64,000 bases of DNA from Struthio camelus (lineage: Eukaryota; Chordata; Aves; Struthioniformes; Struthionidae), in the NCBI RefSeq assembly GCF_040807025.1, contig NC_090942.1, positions 68,466,911-68,530,910 on the forward strand, given 5' to 3'. The notes beneath the pieces are model-generated. The model made no database searches, was not told the origin of the DNA, and saw only the letters and a list, made by a program, of their open reading frames with translations. A program made the translations under genes and the position numbers. This document shows, one piece after another, positions 49,542-62,377 of this stretch (position 1 is the first letter of the stretch; each line of letters begins with the position of its first letter).

Positions 49542-50831
49542 CTGTGGAGGAGAAAACATACGTCTGTAAGAGGCAGCAACACAGAGAGCGGGCCCCCAGC
49601 CATCCCTCTGTTCTGTGGGATTAGTGCTCACTGCGCTAGCCTGTCTTTCCCATTCCCTAAAAAGTCGGCTTCCTCACAAGCCGGGGAGAGGAAAAGAAAC
49701 CTTCATCTCCTTTCCTTGTCATATCTCCTCATAAGCCTTCTTTTGCGACTCCTAGTTGTGTTCCTCTTTACTCTCCTTCTCTTTTAGCCTGTATGAGTGA
49801 CCTTTTCTCCTGCAGTAGCCTAGATTGTCTCACCGTGCTTGGGAATGACAGCTGGAGATAGGGGACTGATGTCGTCTTCAGAGGTTCATTTTCTTCAAGA
49901 GTTCTTTCCTCAAAGTCTCCTTTTTGGCAAGTGGCTGCAGATCCCACCTGTAAACTAGTCAGCTTGGTGGAAGGCTGGGCTACCCATGGCTCTCTTCCAG
50001 CTTCCCTCTCTTTTCAGCCTTGTGTTTTCCCAATTCCTGATTCTCACGGCTCTCCCTTTTGCCTGATCTTTGCTCAAGGCACACTGCGGTCTTCAGAAAA
50101 TAGTTAAATAACTCACCTTTATGAAATACCTTTTCCTAGTACAGCGATAAAAAGAAAAGGCACAGAAGTCTGGGAAGAAAGGAATTCCTGGCAGTTCTGA
50201 GCAAATGGGCCCTAGAAAGAGGCAAATAATGAAACAGACTCAGCGATAAACTTCAATACAGCCAGTTGCTTCCCACCAGCCCTCAGCACTATGGAATGAT
50301 CCAAATCCCTCTGTGAAAGCCCTGTGGCCTTCAGGTGCCTCCCTGAACCTGAATGAAAAACTCCACCACTTTGTGGTCATCTCCATGAGCTTTGGTGAGA
50401 GGAGGCTGGCCCACACACGTGGCTGCTGTTGGAGAGCGGCTGTAAGAGAGGACGCTCATGAGCGGATATCTTCCCCTCAGCCTAGGATTGCTTTCTGTCC
50501 CTCTCCCCCACCAGCTCCCGACTCTCCTTCTCCTCTGATCGATCAAGTCTAACGCTGGCTGCGCAAGACTCTCACCCGTCTGCCTGCCCACAGAAGTTAT
50601 AGTCAGCTTTACCCTCAGGGATGACTCCGTGGTTTTCATACTCATCCAGTCTCCGGACCAGAGGATTTTGGCAGCCGTACAGCGCGCGAATGAGGCAGGC
50701 AGTGCTGGCACGGTGGGCAGCCCGAAGGGGCCTGAAGAACTGGCGATACTCATGATCAGAGAGTGGCGTTCCCTGTTGCTGCGCCTTTCCACCCTGAGGG
50801 CTGCCTGTGCAGCCCCAACCTGAGAGCACTG
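49032..50831 (-). CDS. ACRBP: Acrosin-binding protein-like gene, exons 2-5 (partial)
   Basis: Four minus-strand segments join in frame at 50831-50613, 50211-50117, 49947-49834 and 49541-49032. The first two match mammalian ACRBP closely in order and spacing. They read PLSDHEYRQFF, CLIRALYGC, LDEYENHGVIPEG, then ICSELP, FCAFSFYRC and RYFIK. All the conserved cysteines of the N-terminal domain are there. In mammals ACRBP (sp32) binds proacrosin in the sperm acrosome, controls its maturation and helps form the acrosomal granule. Human ACRBP is about 540 residues. Here only about 310 residues are encoded, ending at a TGA in exon 5. The signal-peptide exon must lie upstream of 50831 and was not located. 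The cysteine-rich C-terminal half was not found. Exon 5 diverges from mammals and may be terminal or retain an intron, as in the known intron-5-retaining ACRBP isoform. Confidence 0.82.
49834..49947 (-). CDS. ACRBP: ACRBP-like exon 4
   Basis: Thirty-eight codons lie between a CTAGTTTACAG acceptor and an ACG/GTGAGA donor, phase 0 at both ends. The acidic sequence (GDFEERTLEENEPLK) is not obviously conserved with mammals, where this region is also variable. The assignment rests on phase, junction quality and position. Confidence 0.75.
50117..50211 (-). CDS. ACRBP: ACRBP-like exon 3
   Basis: This 95-base exon lies between a TCTTTCTAG acceptor and an AAAG/GTGAGT donor. It translates as PICSELPGIP, then PDFCAFSFYRC and RYFIK. 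The CS-LP ... FC-F--YRC pattern is the ACRBP cysteine signature, so the disulphide framework is kept. It ends in phase 0. Confidence 0.88.
50613..50831 (-). CDS. ACRBP: ACRBP-like exon 2
   Basis: The acceptor is TTTTATTTTTCAG (AG at 50833-50832) and the donor is GAGG/GTAAAG (GT at 50612-50611). The first two bases complete a codon begun in exon 1. After a variable VLSGWGCTGSP start, the stretch EYRQFF ... YGCQNP ... LDEYENHGVIPEG is the diagnostic ACRBP N-terminal block. The exon ends one base into the Gly codon shared with exon 3. Confidence 0.88.
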
Positions 50832-53800
50832 CTGAAAAATAAAATGCAGGCAGGTAGAGCGGGAGGAAACGCTAACCATGATACACTCAGAAGAGCTGGA
50901 AGGCTCAACTCAAATCTATAATCCCTTCTCTTGGATGCAGGGCCCCCAGCGTTGGAAGTGCAGGGACCGGGGTCTAAAACTGAGGGTGACACTGTCTCCT
51001 CCTCTACCTCTGTCAAAGGGTGTAGTGTTTTCGGGCCATGACCAGAACTCTGGTGATTGAAGTGTTCAACTACAAGAAGGGTCTTGCATGGCATGGGTGG
51101 AACTGGTGATACAGCTCTGCTGTGGGGGCTGGAGAGAGGAGTCGGTTTCCTTTCAAGAATTTTGTCTCTGCAAGTTCTCTTCCTCTGGTAAGTACATCCA
51201 GAACCCTTGAATTAATGGAGAACGCCCCGATGGGCATGTGTATGCCCTTCCAGTGGTCCAAGCATTCATTGAACCCATATGCAAAACTTATTGCAGCTTC
51301 TTGCTTGTAAAGAACATTATAAAAGCTTGCAAAATCAAACATTTGGAGGTGAGAGGTGCCCAAATAAGTTTCATATGCAATCTTCATTTCATCTGCTTGT
51401 GCATATGCATTTTACACGTTCTTTAAGTACACAACAACCTACTGTTCTTTCCATCAGACTTCCCATTCCTTCAGTTAGAGACTGGACCTGCCCTGTCAGG
51501 AATTCAGAGTTTTTCAGGCTAGGCAGTTATCTTCAGGATAGCTGCATCATTTTCCACAGCTGGAAGGTGTATGGAAAAGTGAGGCAGGAAGATGCTGGAA
51601 GAGGAAGGGTAGTCTTATGAATGTTCTTCCAAGAAGTAGATTTTATTTCTGCCTTCACTGCCAGGCAAGCAATTTAACCAAGTTTCTCAGAGTGTTATTA
51701 ATAGCATTTTCCTTACCTTGTGGGTTGCCATTTATAGGAAGACCAAGCTCTTGCACTTTTGGAGTCTGTATATGCTATATTTTGAACAGCAAGTAAGTTG
51801 CTACATTAGCATATGTACTTGGAGAAGAAAGGGCTGAGATATCTCAAACTGAGATTTTAAAAGCAGTGGATAGCTGTGAAGCAATAAATGCAGAGTATGT
51901 GAAAAAGTTCATGAGGCTATGAGTCATTCTGTCTAGGCCAGAGTTGGAATGCGATCAGTAAATAAATCATAGGATCAAACACTGGACACTAAGTGTGACA
52001 TTAAATACTGAATAGCTGCTTATTAAAAAGGCATTATCCATCCTGGGACTGAAGAAGCCAACCCTTGTGAAAAAAGTGAAGCCATATAGTTAAAGAACTA
52101 TGTTGCCATGTCTATACACAGGGGAACAAATATGAAGTTATAAAAGTAACTGTCATTTAGGCACGCTCTAGGCATTCTCTTTGACTTTGCCACCTCCACA
52201 GTAGTCTTTTTAACCTAAGAAGTTTTTTTAACTTAAAAACTCCTGAACTTAAAATTTCCCCATGGCCTCTGTCTTACTAACATCTGTGTGTCGGCAGATG
52301 CAGCAGGATGAAAACCAAAGCAAGTAACTTTACCTGTTGAAAGATGAACTGAGGTTACAGAGCACTCTGTGAGGCAGTATTAGATGAGGATGCAACACTT
52401 GGCCAAGTAACATATAACATTGCTGAAAGCAGAAGAATGATGAGACCTGGAAGTATGGGACCCCTCTGCAGTCTTTAGGTAGGAGGTGGCCTGATAAGGT
52501 AGACCTTTCCAGCCATTTCTCCCAGCTCTAACACTTTCTGTTCATCTCTAACCAAGGTCCTCTCTCGAATTTCCTTCTTCTCCTACCTAGCCTCTTCCTT
52601 CTTCCTCTTGTCCCTTCATCTAGCTAGTCCTTCCCCTCCCTTCCCCCTTTTCCCTTCCCAGCTTGTGGTTCAGATCCAAATCTCTGCCTCCGCACTTACT
52701 TCTGGTTTCTGAGTCCAGCTGTCTCAGTCCTTGTCTCAAGTCTTTGCTGAACCAGCCTCTGCCTTTCTCATTCTATTGTCCTCTGCCCAGTTACTTCCAG
52801 TTCTGAGCCTTCCTCATTTTCTCATTCAGTGGTTCTCCTCACTTTAGCCAGTTTTCTCCCAGGCTGCTGGTCCTTGCTATATCTCTCTCCATTTTGCCAG
52901 CTGTCTCCTTCAAACACCGGCTACTAATCCTTGTATTCTGCCCTGTCTCTGTACCGGGAACTGATCACACTATTGTACCTTTTTCCCATCTGCAGGCTTC
53001 CTGTTCCTTTTCTGCAGCTATCCTAGCGGGTCGGCCTTCCACTTCAGCCTTTTCTGTTTTCCTTTCCTCTTGTGCTGCCTCTGTGGAAGCACAAAAGCTC
53101 AGGAACCAGAAGAGCAACGTACATTTTACGTTGCTGCTCTCTTAGAAATGATTGAATTGATTAGGGGAGGGGGAAAAAAAAAGTCCAGAAAAGTTTGGTT
53201 TGGTTCATGCCTTTGGTATGTAAAATATCAGCACCAATGGTTAAAGACTGGCAAAATTATAAGCATCCAAAATCTTTGTAGTTGAGGATTTGAGGCAACT
53301 GATGATACCTGGGGCTGTGAGGCCTCTTTATATAGTTCGTCATCCTCGGAGTTTGCTGACGAAGGATGTTGTCCTCATCAAATGGTCTACCTGTAGCCCA
53401 CTTCCAGCACTTAGCCCTGCTGCCAGGGCTAAGTTCATGTATATTCTTAACTAGCGTTTCTCTTTGATGTTGTTTTTGCTTTCATTAAAGTGTGGAAATT
53501 GGAGACAGCGGCTTTGTGTCTGCTGAGCAGTTCAAAGGTGTGTCACCCACCCGTAAGGAAGTAACTAACTTAAACTATCTGGAGGACTGCAGGCAGAGGG
53601 GTGGTGCTCTGCACAACTAGTGCTAAGCTGTGAGGGCGGTGGATGCATTTGCTACTTACCAGAGAAAGTCAGGAGAGCTTGTGTGGCTGACATCGGCACC
53701 TTGCTGCCGTACGTGTGGTACCTGGCAGAGCCCGAAGGCCAAGCTGTTAGAGATTTCACTGCTTTTCTTTTGCCTGTTCACCTCCTCTTGTCTCTTCCTT

Positions 53801-56800
53801 CAGCAGCCATGTGGGCCCACAGGGAGCTGGCAGGAGAAGGTGGGGAGAAGCAGTGGGGGGAGAAGGTGGCCCAGAGAGCTGTGTGTGACATCACAAGCCC
53901 TCTGGGCTTGTCACCAGGTGTCCCCTCCCGTCCAGGATTCCTCGGCTCCTCTTCGCGTTATCTTTGCAGTCCAATTGCAGGGGCAGCGTTTGCTGGCAGA
54001 AACTTTCAGGAGTCCAGGAGTTGGCTCATGAAGTCCAGCAGATCTGGGTAGGCATGTGTAAGAAAACTGGATTCATCATTGGGGACCTGACTATAGGGTG
54101 TGCCCCAGCGGGAACACCTTGCTCGGATTGGTCTAGATGCAGCCTTTTTCCACTTTGCAGACTCGCTGGCTCTTCTGTGCAGATGCAGCAGCCGGCAGAG
54201 GTCTGCGGAGCTGCTGAGTCCTTGCTGGCTGGCAGAGCCGTTGCTTCCTGCAGAGGTCAGGAGAGCGCTCCGGCTGTAGTCGGGATCTGCTCTGCTAGTG
54301 AGCCAAGTGCCAGGATGCGGGGACAGAGACTGAGGATGCTAGGGAGGGACAGCTGGGAGCATGTGAGTACAGCCAGACCTGGCATGAGAAGAGAGTTTGT
54401 AGTAAGGGGAAATGGGAAGGAAGAGGCACCCTGCCTGCTTCTGCTGCAGTCTGACCATTCGCAGTCGTTTCCTATCAGTGCTGAAAGGAGCTTGCCTGCA
54501 GTTTTATCTGGAGGCCTGACTCCCTAAAAAGCAAGGTAAGGAACCTTTACTGGGGGCCAAATATGAACTCTCTTTGGTCCTTGGAGGGCTACCGTTCTCC
54601 TGTGTAACCTCTGGCAACACTGGCTGGTGACAGAAGGGGCCAGGTTCAGTTTTCTTAGGCATTTTATTGTTAATCATTTTTGCTGAAAAAATATCATCTT
54701 AGTCCCCCTGTCTAGGGAACTAAATAACGCTCCCTGGATGTTCAAGAAAAGCAGTACTTCCCCACGCTCCAGTCAAATACTGAGGCTTCAAAGAGGCAGA
54801 AACTTTACATGAAGGGGGGAGAAAAAGTAACATATGCACCTGGGTAGCCCAATTAAGGCATAGCAGGGAAGAAAACAGCTACTGAGTATATGAGCCTGAG
54901 TGTGGACACAATCAACCTCCTGCAGCAGTGAGGTCTGCTGATAAGTCATTACTGCCTCCTTCTCGCTGTGCTTGTCACACACAGTCTGGCCCAAACTCCG
55001 AGAAATCCTGATGGCAGCAGCTTCTATAGAGGATGTCTGCTTTCCCAGGTTTGACATCCCCTGCAGTTTATTTTCGTTGTGCTTCTTCTGCCTCACCAAT
55101 GTTTGTGCTCTCAGTGGCTTCTCTGTCCTTGGCCAGCAGTGTCCTTCATTGGCAGTCCCTTGGGGGAGGCCTCTCTCCATCTGTCATCTCAGGAGCTTGG
55201 TGCGGCTCATCATCTTCCTGACACCAACAGGTCACCTCTCTCGTTCCTTATTTGACCTTGCTAGGACTGTTGTTTCATCAGCCAGGATGTTTCTTCAGGA
55301 CTCAGCCTCATCAGCACATCTTTGCTCTGGAGGCTGGCATGTTGTCCCTATGTGGCTGTTCAGTAGTGTCTTAGGTTTCCCATCTTATTTACAGACAGAT
55401 CTTTACTATACATCAAATAATGTGCTTTCTGCTGTATTCCACAATATTCCTGAGTCTGTATGTAGTAAGCAGTTTTCTGTATCTGCTTTCCCTCTTGTCT
55501 AGTTCTTGCTGTTTTTACAGCACCAGTTGTCGGTCAGCATTAAATGCCGGTCACACTAGGGCTGTGTGTGTTGACTGTGTGCTCAAAGCTGCCCTTGAAA
55601 GGCAACAGATAGGGACTGAATCAGAAGGATATTTTTGTCCTTCTAAAATCAGAAGGATAGTTTAGTAGGATCAGGCTTACCTGCTGAATAGTATTGTGTT
55701 GTAGAGTTGAAGGGGGCTGTGGGTGAAAGGAGACCTCAGCTTCCCTATCTCTTACCTGGGCAACAAGTCCCAGGGTCTGTATCCTGAGACTATAACCTCT
55801 GCCTGCTGTGAGGAGGGCTGCAAATCTCTATCCAAGGGGTGATACCTACTGACTCCCTGGCTACCACCTCCCCTCATCAGTTCTGCGGAGAAGCAGGCAG
55901 GAGCAGGAAGGATGTGACTCTAGGCTGAAGTAGAGCAAACAAAATATCAGTTCTCTATCCCTTCAAGGGCCTTCTTTTCCCCCAGTAACAGTACATAGAT
56001 CTGGAAATCCTTCCTCTGTCCTTGGAAGGGCCCAGGGACCCATGTTTATTGTGATACCCTCCTCAGAGCCTCACACAAATTTCATTACACCATCCCATAA
56101 TAGGAACATAGGAATCATGTGGGCAAAATGATAATGACCAACAAGAGGGCGTTTTACATTGCTTTCCTGTAAGGCATCAGTGGGTATAGACAGGGCTTTT
56201 ATCTTGCATGCAGACAATCCTGAGCAGTCTCTGTTTTAGCAAGCAACTTGGTGGTGCAAAAAATAGAGGGATACCATTTACTTAACATATTGCAAAGAGG
56301 AAGGATGCTTGGGTTGACTGAAAATTAGAAAAAGAGAGAACTTCTGTTTAGTTAGAGTCTCATTTTGAAAGGAAAGAATGTTAGTTTACTTTCCTTTCTC
56401 TTATGAACACGCTGTAATTAATAATTTTGCATATATTCAATTACCATGTTCCTGGTGGCATGGTGGGAATCCACATGACTAAAACGGCACAGTGCCATTG
56501 CACTATGCCATGCAGAATTGCTATGCAGAGATGCAGTTTTTAAGCGTCTTCTTTCCCTAAGCTGTACACTTATAGGAGTTTGGAAGTCATTGGGTCCTCA
56601 GCATCTTAAAATGCTTCTGTCTTCTACTGCTGCACAAATGTAGTGCTGAAACTACATAGGTGACCTAATTTTTTATCCCACAAAGCCAACTCCCATACAG
56701 TATAGTTCTGCTCTGAAAAGAGCTTCTTGAGAAATGAGATTGCATATTAGCTCCCAAAAATATCCGAACTAAATCATCTCAGTGTTCATATATAAAAAGG

Positions 56801-59177
56801 TGTGTGTGTGTTTTTTTTTTTTTTCCTGCTTGCTGCCAGTCCTGTAAACTCAGTCTGGAATGAGGCAGTCAAATTGTTATTTTTCTGGAATGCAGGGATG
56901 GGAACTTCTACCTTTGGACCATTGCTGTTGATAGTGTGTGAACAGAATAAAATCTCTTGTCTCTCGCAGACCTATGAATGCCTGGTTGAGCTACTGAGAG
57001 TAACAATGCAAAATCCTCTTGGTAAAGGCAATAAACAGGACCCCAAACAGACCCAGAAAGCAGAGCAGTTGTGAAAGTGGCATTTTCCTTCCATCTCCAG
57101 AACAGATCTGCATCAGGTTTTCAGTTCAGTAGGAAGGAAGGTGATAGAGAGAAAATGGTTTGAAGAATTCATATTTTCTTGTATAGAACTCAGTAGGAGG
57201 CATTTTTTGTTTGAGTTGCAGCAGGAGGAACACCCAGCTGCTTGTGAGAAGGCAGCACACAGACGGGTAGCTCTCTGCGGCGCGTGTAGGTGATCTCTGT
57301 GTTCACTGCGTGAGCTAGCCTTGGTTAGCAGATCTGAGCTGTGGTGCCACGGTGTGTATGGCAGAACAGGCTGTGACCCTGAAGAAGTAACTGGTTTTAG
57401 GCAGAATTTATCGGATATCAGCTCGGGTATGTCTCTGCCAGCCCTGCCTGTAATGGCTCAGAGATTGGGTGCTATTCCCATGGATCAGCCCCTCGGCTCC
57501 TCTCCTGCTGGGGAGAAGAGGCGGCTGCTGCTCGTGGAGCAGTACCTATCGTGCTGAACGGGGCTCTGTCATGATCTCAGATATGGTTACTGAAGTACAT
57601 TGAGTCACTGAGCCTTGTCAGGGTCAAGGGCAGAACTTCTGTGGCTGTGGTTGGGCTTGGCTTCAGTCACGTTTCTGGGCTTCATTTTCCTCTGGTCTAG
57701 GTTTCTTCCATTTCCTCAATAGTTATTCTCTTATAATCTCAGTCTACAGCACTGCCGCTATGGCTGGTATTTATTATGTTTGTTTTCTTTCCTCTGATCA
57801 GGATCTGTCATCCGTGACTTCACTTTAACCTCCTGCATGGAGTGAGGGGAAACAACTTTGTGGACAGAAGCAGCTAAACACTGAGAGAGTAGAGCTATTG
57901 CTCACAAGGTGAGGAATTGATTTGGCTAAGATAGAGAATGACTGGGAAAGGAAGAAAAGAGCTGAATGCTGAAAATTTGATGCGCACTTTGGTGCGTACT
58001 CATCCTGCTTCCTCTGTTCCTATATTATATAGCTTCATCTTTCTGCTTTCAAGAGATTCGTAGCCCAGGGTATGATAAAGATGAAACACAAACACACAGT
58101 CCTTGGGAATCTAATACCCTTTCAAAAGGAGCCTATCCAAAATGAAATCAAATCCCATGTATTTTTCAGCATTAACACCATACTTAGGAGGAGTAAATAA
58201 CTAAAGCATGGCTTTTTCTTCCTTTCATTCTAACAGTATTTTTAATGTTTTATTGGCCGGTTAGCTGCCTCAGGGTTCATTCCTTGGGCCAATGCTATAC
58301 ATTTGTTTGTATTACAAATATTTTTCAGCCCTGATTTTTGTAAAAGACACTTTTGGAAATCAGTGTAGCCAATGTGACGTTGTCTCCCAAAGTCAACAAA
58401 TCACCTGAAACAAAACCTGAGGAGCTTATCCTACTGTATTCATCTCCTATTCTGACCTCCCACAAGTAAAACAACAATGTTAAGTGGTTCACTACTGACT
58501 CTGTAAGCATTGCTCTCCTGCTAACCTCATCCGTTACATTCCAAGATTCATTTCCAAGTTTGTTCTCCAATATAAATAATAAAAACCAGGCGCCTCTAAA
58601 TGTTTCAGTCCATATGTTCACTTGCATGCTTGATTAATAAAAAGAGTTTATCATACTGCTCAATCGCCTATTTGTTCTATAGACAAAATTTAGATACAAT
58701 TTGCTGCAGAATACTTAGGGCTTTCTTACTAAGGAAAAGGTCTATGCCTGAAAAGGAGGAAAATAATCTGTTTAGCAGGGGTAGGTGTTCCTGTGGTATT
58801 GTGTGGTTCCTTACATGATTAAGCATGGGAATGCTGGAAGAAGAGCAGCCATAGGTGATGGGAAGAGAAGCGGGGAAGAGAAGTAGTTACCTTGGAGGTT
58901 GTTGAGGAGCGCGGGAGTTTTGAGGACAAGCAAATGACAGGTTTTGTCCCTATAGTTGTCACTTTATGACAGAGGAAGCTCTTTGCAATCCATGCTACAG
59001 TAGCCACCTGTTCTCGTTTCACACTTTCTTCCTCTCTCCTTTCCCACGTTCCTTGGTCTCAGATCCCTCACTCCGCCCAGAGAAGAATACCAAGGGCCTA
59101 GTTCCTACAGCACTGGCTATCGGTGACTGATGTACAGCAGATCTCTGGCAGTTGCCTTTTTTGGATTTCTCTCTCAG
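50832..59177. other. Intergenic or intronic stretch without a called gene
   Basis: Exon 1 of the ACRBP-like gene should lie in its left part but was not identified. A pyrimidine-rich tract runs at about 52560-52670. Plus-strand open frames at 53.6-54.5 and 55.0-55.5 kb lack domain motifs or convincing splice structure. I searched for a KRAB-like or other N-terminal exon for the zinc-finger gene and saw none. Confidence 0.4.
52560..52670. repeat. Pyrimidine-rich low-complexity tract
   Basis: CT-dominated runs such as CTTCCCCTCCCTTCCCCC on the plus strand. It is noncoding. Confidence 0.75.
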
Positions 59178-60659
59178 AGAAGCAGAGGGGATTATTTATT
59201 GCTAGTTCCTCTGTTCACTCCAGCAGGTGGCAGGACCATGAGCGACCCAAACAAGGGCAAGCTTCGTCAGGAAAGTCCTGTGAAAGCAGAGCCGCATCTG
59301 CTCACCTCCAGAAAGCTCACAGGAGATACCCCCCAGGACTCCAATCAAAGACAAGACTGCAAGCAGGAGCTGGAGTCAGAAAATGAGGTGGACCTGTCTT
59401 TTAGAAAGGGACAAGGAACAATAACTCCCTGTGGGTTAGAAGTCTGGGAATGCGAGGACAGTGGCAGCGCCCACATCAGCAAGGTGATCCTCACTGGGGA
59501 CAATCCAGGCCCACCTGTGTGTGAGAATGGCTCGGTCTGGGTGCAGCAGGTGGGGGAGAAAACCTACGAGTGTCCTGAATGTGGGAAGAGCTTCAGCCGG
59601 AGCTCATACCTGAGCCAGCATCAGAGGATCCACCTGGCAGAGAAACCCTTCAGCTGCTCCGAGTGTGGGAAGAGTTTCACGCGAAACTCGGACCTCATCA
59701 AACACCAGCGTATCCACACCGGCGAGAAGCCCTACCAGTGCAACGAATGTGAGAAGACTTTCAGCCAGAGGTCCAATGTGATCAGGCACCAGCGGACCCA
59801 CACAGGAGAGAGACACTACCAGTGCAATGAATGTGGGAAAAGCTTCAGCCAGAATTCGCATCTCATCGTCCATCAGAGAAGCCACAAGGGTGAGAAACCG
59901 TTCAATTGCCCCCGGTGTGAGAAAAGCTTCAGTGACCGCTCCTCCCTGATCATCCACCGGAGAGTCCACACTGGAGAGAAGCCTCACAAGTGCCAGGAGT
60001 GTGGGAAGCGTTTCCGGGACAGCTCAGCCATCATTCGGCATCAGAGGATCCACACGGGAGAGAAACCGTATGAGTGTACAGAGTGTGGGAAGACTTTCCG
60101 CCAGAGCTCCTCGCTGGTGACCCACATGAGGACGCACACGGGCGAGAAGCCCTACAAATGCCCTGTGTGTGGAAAGGGCTTTAGCCAGAGCTCAGCGCTT
60201 ACCACTCATCGTCGGATCCATGCGGGAAAGGCCTTGCCCGTGTTCCACAATAGCCTGCTGCCCAACCCTTACCAGTGCACCGAGTGCGGCCGGAGGTGCA
60301 GCGACCACTCCACTCTCATCAAACACCAGAGCGCGCACGCAGAAGAGAGGCCCTACATCTGCGTGGAGTGTGGGGACAGCTTCCGACGGAGCTCAGCCCT
60401 CAACGTGCACCTGAGGATCCACCGAGGGGAGAGACCCTACAAATGCGAGGAATGCGGAAAAACCTTCAGGCACAGCTCGGCTCTCGGCGCGCACCTGAGG
60501 ATCCACGCAGGAGCCAAGCCCTACGAGTGCAGTGAGTGTGGGAAAAGCTTCCGGAAAAGCTCAACACTTAAAGTGCATTTGAAAATCCATGCAGCCAAGA
60601 AACCTCATAAATGTACAGTGGGTAGGAGAGCTCTCAGTTCCCGCTCACTTCTACCGTAG
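59178..60659 (+). CDS. C2H2 zinc-finger protein, 12 fingers
   Basis: The chosen start is the ATG at 59238 (A at -3), giving 473 residues to the TAG at 60657-60659. An in-frame upstream ATG at 59130 is less likely. A TTCTCTCTCAG acceptor at 59167-59177 suggests the coding exon begins at 59178, with a 5' UTR exon elsewhere. Residues 1-109 are acidic and disordered, with a VKAE sumoylation-type motif at 15-18. Fingers 1-8 (110-328) repeat every 28 residues with TGEKPY-type linkers. A 16-residue non-canonical spacer (329-344) separates fingers 9-12 (345-451). A 13th finger has decayed (HKCTVG) at the tail. Finger 9 keeps its zinc ligands, but the core Phe is Cys. No KRAB, SCAN or BTB domain is visible. 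The likely role is sequence-specific DNA binding in the nucleus; the orthologue is not identified. Confidence 0.95.
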   Translation, partial: RSRGDYLLLVPLFTPAGGRTMSDPNKGKLRQESPVKAEPHLLTSRKLTGDTPQDSNQRQDCKQELESENEVDLSFRKGQGTITPCGLEVWECEDSGSAHISKVILTGDNPGPPVCENGSVWVQQVGEKTYECPECGKSFSRSSYLSQHQRIHLAEKPFSCSECGKSFTRNSDLIKHQRIHTGEKPYQCNECEKTFSQRSNVIRHQRTHTGERHYQCNECGKSFSQNSHLIVHQRSHKGEKPFNCPRCEKSFSDRSSLIIHRRVHTGEKPHKCQECGKRFRDSSAIIRHQRIHTGEKPYECTECGKTFRQSSSLVTHMRTHTGEKPYKCPVCGKGFSQSSALTTHRRIHAGKALPVFHNSLLPNPYQCTECGRRCSDHSTLIKHQSAHAEERPYICVECGDSFRRSSALNVHLRIHRGERPYKCEECGKTFRHSSALGAHLRIHAGAKPYECSECGKSFRKSSTLKVHLKIHAAKKPHKCTVGRRALSSRSLLP

Positions 60660-61740
60660 TCCAGGATAGGAAACAAAAGCAGTCTTCTCTTGTGTGGAGG
60701 ACATGTGAAAAAGGGCGGGTGATGAGAACCGCAATGGAGAAAGACTAACTGGTGACAGGGTCACTCTGATATCAGGGCTGGATGCTTAATGCCAGTGGTT
60801 AAAAAGACCATTATGAGGCCTGGAAGCAGTGAATTAATTGTAAGAGCCAAGTGCTGGTGGTTTAGGAAGGGTACTGACAGCCTGAGGAACGGGGACCAAG
60901 TTTTGGGTAATTCGGGGACTGTGAATCTATGGTAGAACGGAAGTGGAAAACTAGGCTTTTAAAGTAACTTTTTAACTGAAGAAAAGATCAAAATAAAAAG
61001 CTCAGGCTGGTTCTGACCGAAAACTTTGGCTTGTCAGATGCTGTAGCAGTCTTAGAAACTCTGTCTTTTTCTTACCTTATTTTTCATGAATGTAGTAATT
61101 TACCTAGTGTTTGACAAGGCACTTGCAATTCCTTGAGTCTGAGGCTCTGGAGCTGGACCTCAAGTCTGTTTGTCTTTTCTTCCTCTTTTCCAAATGACAA
61201 TGGATTCCTACCTCCACAAGCAAAATCTGTGTGATGTGATATGTGAGTAACGCAGAACGGAAGTGGCTGTTCCAGAAAACATGGCTACAAACTCCGTTTT
61301 TGGTTGGAATGCTGCCCGTTTGGGAGCTTTACCAAAATTTGTCTTCTCTGGTTTGAAACACCTTCCACACCTTGTGACATCAGTAAAACACAGGCAAAAA
61401 TGTGGCCTTACCTTGTTTAACCAAAAAAAAAAAAAACCCATCCCCTAGATGTCCTAGTCAGATTGAGTACACCTGACGGGTTCCTATTGGTAGTCTAGAG
61501 ATTGCAATTTTCTAGTCCTTTTTATGATAGAGTACTCTTCTGTAGCTTACTATTGTTTGTAAAGTAGTAACATACGAAGCTCAGCGTAACGTTTAGGAAT
61601 TACTGTGATTAAATTTATGACTATGTTAATGACTGTACATTACATAAACCTTCTTTATATTGCTATGTTTTATTACTAGGCACGTGTTTCCATCCTGAAT
61701 AAAAACCTCTTTTTCTCTGCATAATCCCGTTTCCTGCCCC
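60660..61740 (+). other. 3' UTR of the zinc-finger gene and spacer
   Basis: AATAAA signals occur at 60992-60997 and 61698-61703. The first would give a 3' UTR of about 350 bases, and the second one of about 1.05 kb that stops just before the DDX11 CpG island. A short A-run occurs at about 61422-61436. No other gene was seen. Confidence 0.6.
61698..61703 (+). terminator. Distal poly(A) signal of the zinc-finger gene
   Basis: AATAAA in ACCTC-flanked context at the edge of the GC-rich island. The proximal AATAAA at 60992-60997 is the alternative site. Confidence 0.5.
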
Positions 61741-62377
61741 GGTGTGTGATAGAGAGGGGGAGCGATGCTGTCAAATGGGGGTCAGGCCCGCGCGGTGTTT
61801 GGCGGGGCGAGGAGCTCGCGCCCGGGGAGCCGCGGCGCGGGGGGCCGACTGGCCTCGCCTCCGCGACCCAGGGCCTGGTCTGCGCAAGTCCAGCGCAGAG
61901 CGAGTCGCCCTTCGTGGCTTCGGTACCAGGTGATGACTCGTGATAGCTGAACGAAGAGAAGAGATGTCTAGAGGAAGACGCCAGGAACGGCACCGGGGGG
62001 GTTTTTTTAATGAAGGCAGGTTTGAAGAACGGGGACTTAAGGCTACCAAGAAAGAACAGCGCAAGTTGGTAACAGCTGCCACGGCTGTGTTCCTCGGCGG
62101 AAGGACGGGGCAGCTCGCGGAGGCCGCGGCCGGCTGGCACCGCGCACGCGCCACGGAAGGGCGCGGCCCCGAGCACGAGCGCCGCGCGCGAGCGGCCGCC
62201 AACGCCACCGGCGCCGGCGACTCCCACACTCGCCGCGGCCCCGCCCCGCCCCTGTCGCCGGGGAGGCGCCAGCTCTCCGCGCCGCAGCTGACGTCGCGGC
62301 GGCGTCACAGCGGGAGGGGCGGGGCTTCTCGGGCGCTCTGTTCGAAGCGGGGCCTTGTGGCGGCGGTGGCGCGCGAG

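Noticed and set aside
59604-59987. Minus-strand open frame inside the zinc-finger gene
   Set aside because: It is the regular reverse complement of the 84-base finger repeat, a shadow of the real gene.
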